DNA from: Sinonovacula constricta
Taxonomy: Eukaryota > Mollusca > Bivalvia > Cardiida > Solecurtidae
Assembly: GCA_007844125.1 (NCBI GenBank)
Contig: CM017567.1
Coordinates: forward strand, 40,978,190-41,042,189
Length of the DNA stretch: 64,000 bases
Direction of reading: 5' to 3'
The translations under genes were made by a program, and so were the position numbers. The notes beneath the pieces are model-generated. The model was not told the origin of the DNA and ran no database searches. It saw only the letters and a list, made by a program, of their open reading frames with translations. This document shows, piece after piece, positions 57,741 to 64,000 of this stretch (within the stretch, counting starts at the first letter, position 1; the number at the start of each line of letters is the position of its first letter).

Positions 57741-59700
57741 AAAATTTTCTGGATCCGCTTCTTGCACATTCTGTCAAAAGCTAATAAACTGTATAGTTAA
57801 CTGAGGAATTTATCCAATTTAGAGTGTTTGTCTCCGCCGAATTTTGATCTTATTTTCAAAAGTTTGGTGCAATGTCGTTTTATCTGTTATCGACTCAGAT
57901 CATAATTGCATAACATTACAGTATTGAACTTTTCGGTATGTATTTATTAACTCGGTCTTAGCAGTTTAATAAAAGTTTGTGGCATTCCAATAATCCTGCA
58001 TTATTCAACAGTATTTATCAATAAAAACCACAAAATTCAATAACGCCAAACAATGAATGGAATAATCAATTCTTTATACATGTATGGGATGGGATGTGGG
58101 AGGTTCCTACTTCAGATTGTCTTGTCAAAACACTGGACAACTAACTTAATATATTTGATTGGAGGTAGTAAGATTTTTGCTTTTTGCTGTTTCTGATCTT
58201 GATTTTGTTGCTGCCTTTTCGATATGTTTGTTGCTGTTGTCCCTGTAAATATTGTTGTTGTTGTTGCTTTTAGATTATCCGACACTGGAAATGCTAACTG
58301 ACTAGATAAGAAGATAATTAAGCTAAAAGTGAGTTTAAACCACAAGTTGACGACATGTAATCACGCAGATTTTAAATGTTCCTAGCCTGATATTAATTTA
58401 CAAAATGACGGAAGGACTTTATTTCATCAAACTTCTGCATGGAAAAGATATTATCAAGTTCATGTCAGTAAAACGGGCTTTCTTATCCAGAGGTATTGCA
58501 ATTTGACAGACTGTGGGATCAAACGAATCTTTTTAGTGACTTCTGAATTACATATGGCGGATATAAGCTCTGAAACACGGACACGATTGAAGTCGGACCA
58601 GAGTTTTATATTGCTTATAAATATCGTCAGTAAAACTAATTTCCTTAAGTTCATAAATCTTTTGCCGAAGGTTTATTATTTGATTAAAGTTTGTACAAAT
58701 ACTGGAAATTAACAAGACGAGGTTGGGTTTTTATATTGTTATTGCTTTTGCAATAAACAGGAAAATGGGACCGTGATCAAAATGAGGTTCCGTGATTCAT
58801 CCAGGGATCAAGGTTTATTTTGCGACGTCAGCTGTAATCCTGGGTATAATCTTCGGATCTTAGCCATGTTCATTTCACTGCATGAATATATTGACTTTTT
58901 AGCGGGTCTCTTTTTTTTTTAAACTAAATTGATAAAAGTAATAACATGCGGAAGAATCTGGTATACGTGCTTCTAATTTAAATTAAAACAACATCAACAA
59001 CAGAAACACATACCTTATATTAAAATAAGCAAACTCCTAAAAGACAACAGAAACAATTTAATTACTGTTGTGTTAAAACTATTTTACGTCTACATCTGCT
59101 AAAAATGGTACTTTTGACATCAAACACATTTTACGTGAATTTATGAGCCGATTTTGCAATTTAACTATAAAATGATATATAATATGAATTAACGTTTCGA
59201 AATTACGCCAACTACAGTGGGCATGAAAAAACGACAACAAAATAAAACATGTGTGATTGACTCTTTAAGCCCCTTCTAACTATAAAGAATATTATTTTGG
59301 CACATTATCTGGGGAAAATAGAGTTTACCTTAAAGTGTTTATGGCACGTTCATTTTTGGCACATTTTCTTTTTCCTTTGAAACATGCATTGAATGCGTGT
59401 GAAAATCAAATAATGGGTGTCGAACAAATGAGCGGTCACACGATAAACTGAAGAAGCAAACTCTATGATTTCTTATAAGATTTATGCACAATCATACACA
59501 TGAAAAGATCTGAAAATATTGAGAATGAATAGGTAAATCATAAATTTTACAGTACAATCAACTTAAGTGTATACATCTGACAATAGACAAACGATGAAAT
59601 GAAAAAGTGAGGGATCGAGAATGAAGATAATTTGTTAGGGGTACAGTATAAATATCAATGGATATCAAGTGAGATGTTATTTCATATCTGACCTTTTATG
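57741..59700. other. Intergenic, nothing supported
   Basis: AT-rich; short frames only. Confidence 0.5.
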
Positions 59701-59789
59701 TCAGTCTGTTTATTACAGATAATGAAATGTCAGCAAACAGAGCCCCCTTACGATCGATCTCAGAAAAATACAACTCCAATGTCATTATT

Positions 59790-60476
59790 ATATTTGAACC
59801 TGTTTAACATGGAATCGATGAAGCAAAGCGAAACAGAATGGGAGCTGTCGATGCCTTTCCTAAATCTAAACATGTTTAACATGGAATCGATGAAGCAAAG
59901 CGAAACAGAATGGGAGCTGTCGATGCCTTTCTTAAATCTAAACTGTTTAACAAGGAATTAATGAAGCAAAGCGAAGCAGAATTGGAGCTGTCGTTGTCGT
60001 TCTTAAATCTAAACCTGTTTAACATGGAATCGATGAAGCAAAGCGAAACAGAATGGGAGCTGTCGATGTCATTCCTAAATCTTAACATGTTTAACATGGA
60101 ATCGATGAAGCAAAGCGAAACAGAATGGGAGCTGTCGATGCCTTTCTTAAATCTAAACTTTTTAACAAGGAATTAATGAAGCAAAGCGAAACAGAATGGG
60201 AGCTGTCGATGCCTTTCTTAAATCTAAACTGTTTAACAAGGAATTAATGAAGCAAAGCGAAACAGAATTGGAGCTGTCGTTGTCGTTCTTAAATCTAAAC
60301 CTGTTTAACATGGAATCGACGAAACAAAGCGAAACAGAATGGGAGCTTTCGATGCCTTTCTTAAATCTAAACATGTTTAACATGGAATCGATGAAGCAAA
60401 GCGAAACAGAATGGGAGCTTTCGATGCCATTCCTAAATCTAAACCTGTTTAACATGGAATCGATGAAGCAAAGATA
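59790..60476 (+). repeat. 72-bp minisatellite, ten copies, partly open
   Basis: The start 'aacatggaatcgatgaagc' recurs at spacings 72, 71, 72, 72, 71, 71, 72, 72 and 72. The 72-bp units encode 24 residues (MESMKQSETEWELSMPF then LNLNMFN) without stops. The three 71-bp spacings end in units carrying 'aaggaattaatg' in place of 'atggaatcgatg'; they shift frame and bring in TAA. A good acceptor (ctgtttattacag) at 59719 precedes an open stretch (MKCQQTEPPYDRSQK) that runs into the array, so a gene or pseudogene exon cannot be excluded. Confidence 0.85.
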
Positions 60477-61436
60477 ACTAAGACGGAAACTGTCCAACCA
60501 GGTTCTGCACTATTTGCTGCTAAGTCTGTGGCTATATGCCTAGTTACCATCGCGTTAACTTGTGTTGCAGGCAAATAAATCGTTAAATGGATTATTATCA
60601 AACGTAAAATTATAAAGATTATACTTGGTCACTCAGTGAGAATGTTTCAGACTCATATTAGTATCTGCACTATTTGCTGTTCAGTTTCTCTGTATGCGTC
60701 AAATATGCTTGGCGTGTAAGTGCTGTCGAAGTTTGAATCAAATATCTAAGACTGGGTACTGGTTTTATTGTCATAGACAAATGCAGAAGGATAAAGGCTC
60801 ATTCAAATCACCGATACAATCTAACACGAATCTGATATAGCAGATGACAGCATTTTAAAGGACACAGACCTACAGTAGGCTATATGGTTTCAATTCAAGC
60901 CGACCCTGTAATTGTAGTGACTGAATAGGCGAAATTTGGTTCATCGCTATTGTGAGAGTTATTGCAGTATATCTTGTCAGTTATTCCATTGAATAAGTAG
61001 TGAAATAGTGGGTTATGTGGGAGTTATTTGTTTTGTGGCTGTAGTTGTAATTTATAATGGGAGCTGTTTTCGCTAATAAAGAAACGTGAAACTTGAACTT
61101 GGTGGTGACGAAAATGGAAATTGAATTTCTCTATCATTGTATATGCCCGTAGGTGTATTCATTATTGGCAGGTCGATATTTTTGCTTGATTATGGCTATT
61201 AACACAACAGAAAATTATTTAAAAAAAAAGACACTAATACAACATACAATTCAAAATACAGACACCAACAGAAAAGAACAACAGAAAGATATTTTAGCCG
61301 CGTATTGATTGATAAGTTCGTGTATATCATTTTAAAAAACCCAAACATTATAAGGGTAGAAGTCGAGTGAATTGCTGTTGTGCTATTTCATGGTTATGTT
61401 TTTAAAACACCGTAACGACACGCCTCTATTCATTGT
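60477..61436. other. Intergenic, nothing supported
   Basis: AT-rich; no repeats or frames of note. Confidence 0.5.
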
Positions 61437-61632
61437 TAAGCGACGTCAAGCTATTTTGGTGGAGGTAGACCCCCAGATAAATGTCTTTGTAGAACCGCAG
61501 GCTCAACGCAGATTAACTGGAGTCCCTCCCATATAAGTCCTTCGCCCCGACCGGGACTCGAACCCATGTGGCACGTGGTTTAGCTGTCAAAGGGTTGCAA
61601 ATCGGCGACTCGGCCATTCGGCCACGGGCGCG
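61437..61632 (-). mobile_element. tRNA-derived SINE (family 1)
   Basis: 'ttaagcgacgtcaagctattttggtgg' to 'gcgactcggccattcggccacggg', with box B complement 'ccgaccgggactcgaaccc' intact. Partly rearranged near the head. Confidence 0.75.
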
Positions 61633-61639
61633 CGTATTT

Positions 61640-63284
61640 TAGGGTCATTATTTGAGTTATTTGAAGCAAAATACAACAATAGAAGAAACGGCAACTAGGT
61701 TGCAGCTACCTTCATTTTAGAAGCAGTTGGTTTTATGTGTTGTTGCTAATTACATATCGCAAAGTTTACTTTTAAAATATATCACCACACCAAGTTTTAG
61801 TGTCAATTAAAAGCAAACAGTATAAGCCAGGTATTAACCTTGTTGACAATACAGACTTCCTCTTAACTTACGTCTTGACTTTTAATTGACTCATTCGCCA
61901 AGGAGCAAGCGTTTTTTTTTTTCAATATGTAAAGAGATCAATAAATTTCAAACATAGTCGCATGGTTGAAGTTGTTACAGCTCGATTTGTCATATGTTTT
62001 GATGTAGTTTAATCGAGTTGGCATTCTTCATTCACGGATTACGGAATATAAATCCTTATTATGTTGTATATTTAAAAGTAATAAATTTTCCATTTTTTTT
62101 GCCAAATACATCATGCTAAATCAACAAAATATGCTGGAGACTCAATAGCAAATAGTACAGATACTGGTCCGATAGCTCCCAGCTGTCTTATCCGGATCTA
62201 CACTTTTTGCTTAAGCCTTATCAACTCGTGACTAGCAGAATAAGAGAAAAGCCAATACACAAGAGGATAAGATTTAAATATACACGCAATCAAAAATATA
62301 AAGGTCGATTATTACCTCTAATACTGTATGTTGTTGTGCTATTCCACTTTTGTGAACGAATTAATGCGGTTGTTTTTGAATGGATAATTATCCCTTCACA
62401 GTTTATATGCAGAGGAAAGAAGGGATCTAGTTTGACCTGGGCAGGTGTTGATAATAATTTGAGCTCATAACAATATACAGATCGTATACTTTAAACATGT
62501 TTACGCACATCGATTCTTAGACAGGTGGGAATAATGTGTATTACATGGACCTTCTACCTTTTTAAATATTTAAAGTAAACTGGACTCTGTAGGTCAACTT
62601 TTTAACGATGTGTTAAAAAGAAACAACAGTAAAACTTTATTAAACCACACTGGATAATGGTTCAAAATACAATATCATATTATTATATTATATGTGCATG
62701 TACACATATCTCCTTCATTAGATTGCGATATTTAGTTTGGGAGAATCAAAACCGTAGGGACAGTTTTCAGCTAACGTTTTTACCCGTTTTCCGAAGTGCG
62801 CATGCAGGGAGATACGTCATGGGTATACGTCACTAATAAACAATGCGCAAATAACTTAAGCACGCTAATAAACAATAATTTAAATGCCCTTAAAGTTCAG
62901 ATCGTGTGGATCTCTGAGTCATTTATCTACGTAAAAATGTGATTATATTGCTTAAATTTACATTTGACAGGTGTAAAAAATGCAGTGTAAATACATATTG
63001 AATGGTGGTCTAATATCGTGGCGATATTCTACATGTACGAAGTTTATATTAAACGTTGGGCATATGTTAATTATAAATTGTTTTCATAAAGTTATATCTA
63101 TCTTCTAGATTTTAATTAATATGAATACAACCTTGTAGAAAATTGTTAATAAAATATATCTACCATATTTGTAGATGTTCCATTTCATGTTTACAATAAA
63201 CTTTGAACGTGAGTTGTCTTCATAATATAATTTGATTCTACATTTTTTTAACTTGTTCACATTTTAACCAGGCAGTGAAATTAA
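61640..63284. other. Intergenic, nothing supported
   Basis: AT-rich. A possible eroded dispersed repeat near 62157 matches 34780. An 87-codon plus frame at 62207-62470 has no motif. Confidence 0.45.
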
Positions 63285-63788
63285 GGGTGGTATGCGGTAG
63301 TTTGGACCAAATATTTTTCTCAAATAGCCCGAAAACATACCGCAAAATGTTGTTCATTGATGCCCTAAATCTATGTAAACAATAAAGCAAAAATCTCCAC
63401 TCACCATTGCAAACAGGTATTGCCTATCTGAGCCACGCTGCAGAGATTGCTATTTTTAAACTAAGTAAAACCACGTTACAACTTAGTTTTGAGATTACGT
63501 TACATTGACATCCGGGATGTCTGCTGTGACAACGATATCTATTTTAAGCAGAAATCACTATCGTTCATATTTATAGATTGGTCAAGAATTAGTATTTAGA
63601 GTTATTATTTTCGCAATTTGTACGTCTAGCAATATAGGTATTGTTCAAATTCGTCTTTACTTAGACGTATATATGAATATATGCAGAAAGTATGCCTTAA
63701 TTCCACCCACCCCCACCACCTACTCCCCAAAAGTGGAAAAAAATATTGTTAAATGCATTTGATATAGGCAAAGTGTCGGATAGCGCCT
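63285..63788. mobile_element. TTAA-type MITE, second copy, 504 bp
   Basis: Left end 'gggtggtatgcggtag' after TTAA (63281-63284); right end 'gtcggatagcgcct' before TTCA, a one-base decayed TTAA. The interior parallels 42204-42850. Non-coding. Confidence 0.75.
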
Positions 63789-64000
63789 TTCAACCATATT
63801 CGTATCAGCGTCCCCGTCGTGTAAAAATCATTTTAATATGGTTTACACTAAAATTGGGGGACCTGAAAGTAATAAACTGTCTTTAATATATTATGTCTTT
63901 TAATATTATATACGTTTTTACGATACATAGGTACTTTGCAAATAAAATGTGTGATAGCATAATATGTGGTGTTTCTTATAATTTATTATAATCTTAAATC

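Overview
The window is eukaryotic nuclear DNA: AT-rich, with GT-AG introns, tRNA-derived and 5S-like SINEs, TTAA-flanked MITEs, many micro- and minisatellites and few genes. The gene structures and SINE families suggest a lophotrochozoan, most likely a bivalve mollusc. That placement is inferred from style and was not tested by any search.

Layout. Positions 1-14272 are the end of a very large 48/49-bp satellite array that runs off the left edge, with large higher-order duplications inside it. Positions 14331-15306 hold two unrelated tandem repeats that border the array. Positions 15936-18705 (+) hold a tentative small spliced gene assembled from splice signals; it contains a duplicated intron-exon unit. 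Positions 19867-28844 (-) hold a complete six-exon C2H2 zinc-finger gene (887 codons plus stop, nine fingers), which I reconstructed with every junction in phase. Positions 28845-41644 are intergenic and packed with SINEs, MITEs, simple repeats and a (TA)n-spaced inverted repeat. Positions 41645-45070 (-) hold a three-exon secreted glycoside hydrolase of the GH128 / Asl1 'glycosyl hydrolase catalytic core' type. Its exons add up to 277 codons, but the codon split by intron 1 reads TGA where a Trp is expected. Positions 45071-50236 are intergenic. Positions 50237-51631 (-) are the main exon of an unrecognised charged protein, with a short upstream exon; an 18-bp palindrome of two CRE octamers overlaps its stop codon. 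Positions 51762-64000 are intergenic, with SINEs, a G-quadruplex-prone pair of G/C tracts, a 72-bp minisatellite and a second TTAA MITE.

The three well-supported genes share the minus strand, but nothing suggests that they work together: one is a nuclear DNA-binding protein, one a secreted glucanase-like enzyme, and one is unknown. I see no multi-gene system. The least ordinary items are the satellite (open in all three forward frames where 48-mers dominate), the junction stop in the GH128 gene, nine sense-strand AATAAA hexamers inside a zinc-finger intron, a SINE about 4 nt inside a splice donor, and the TTAA MITE family.
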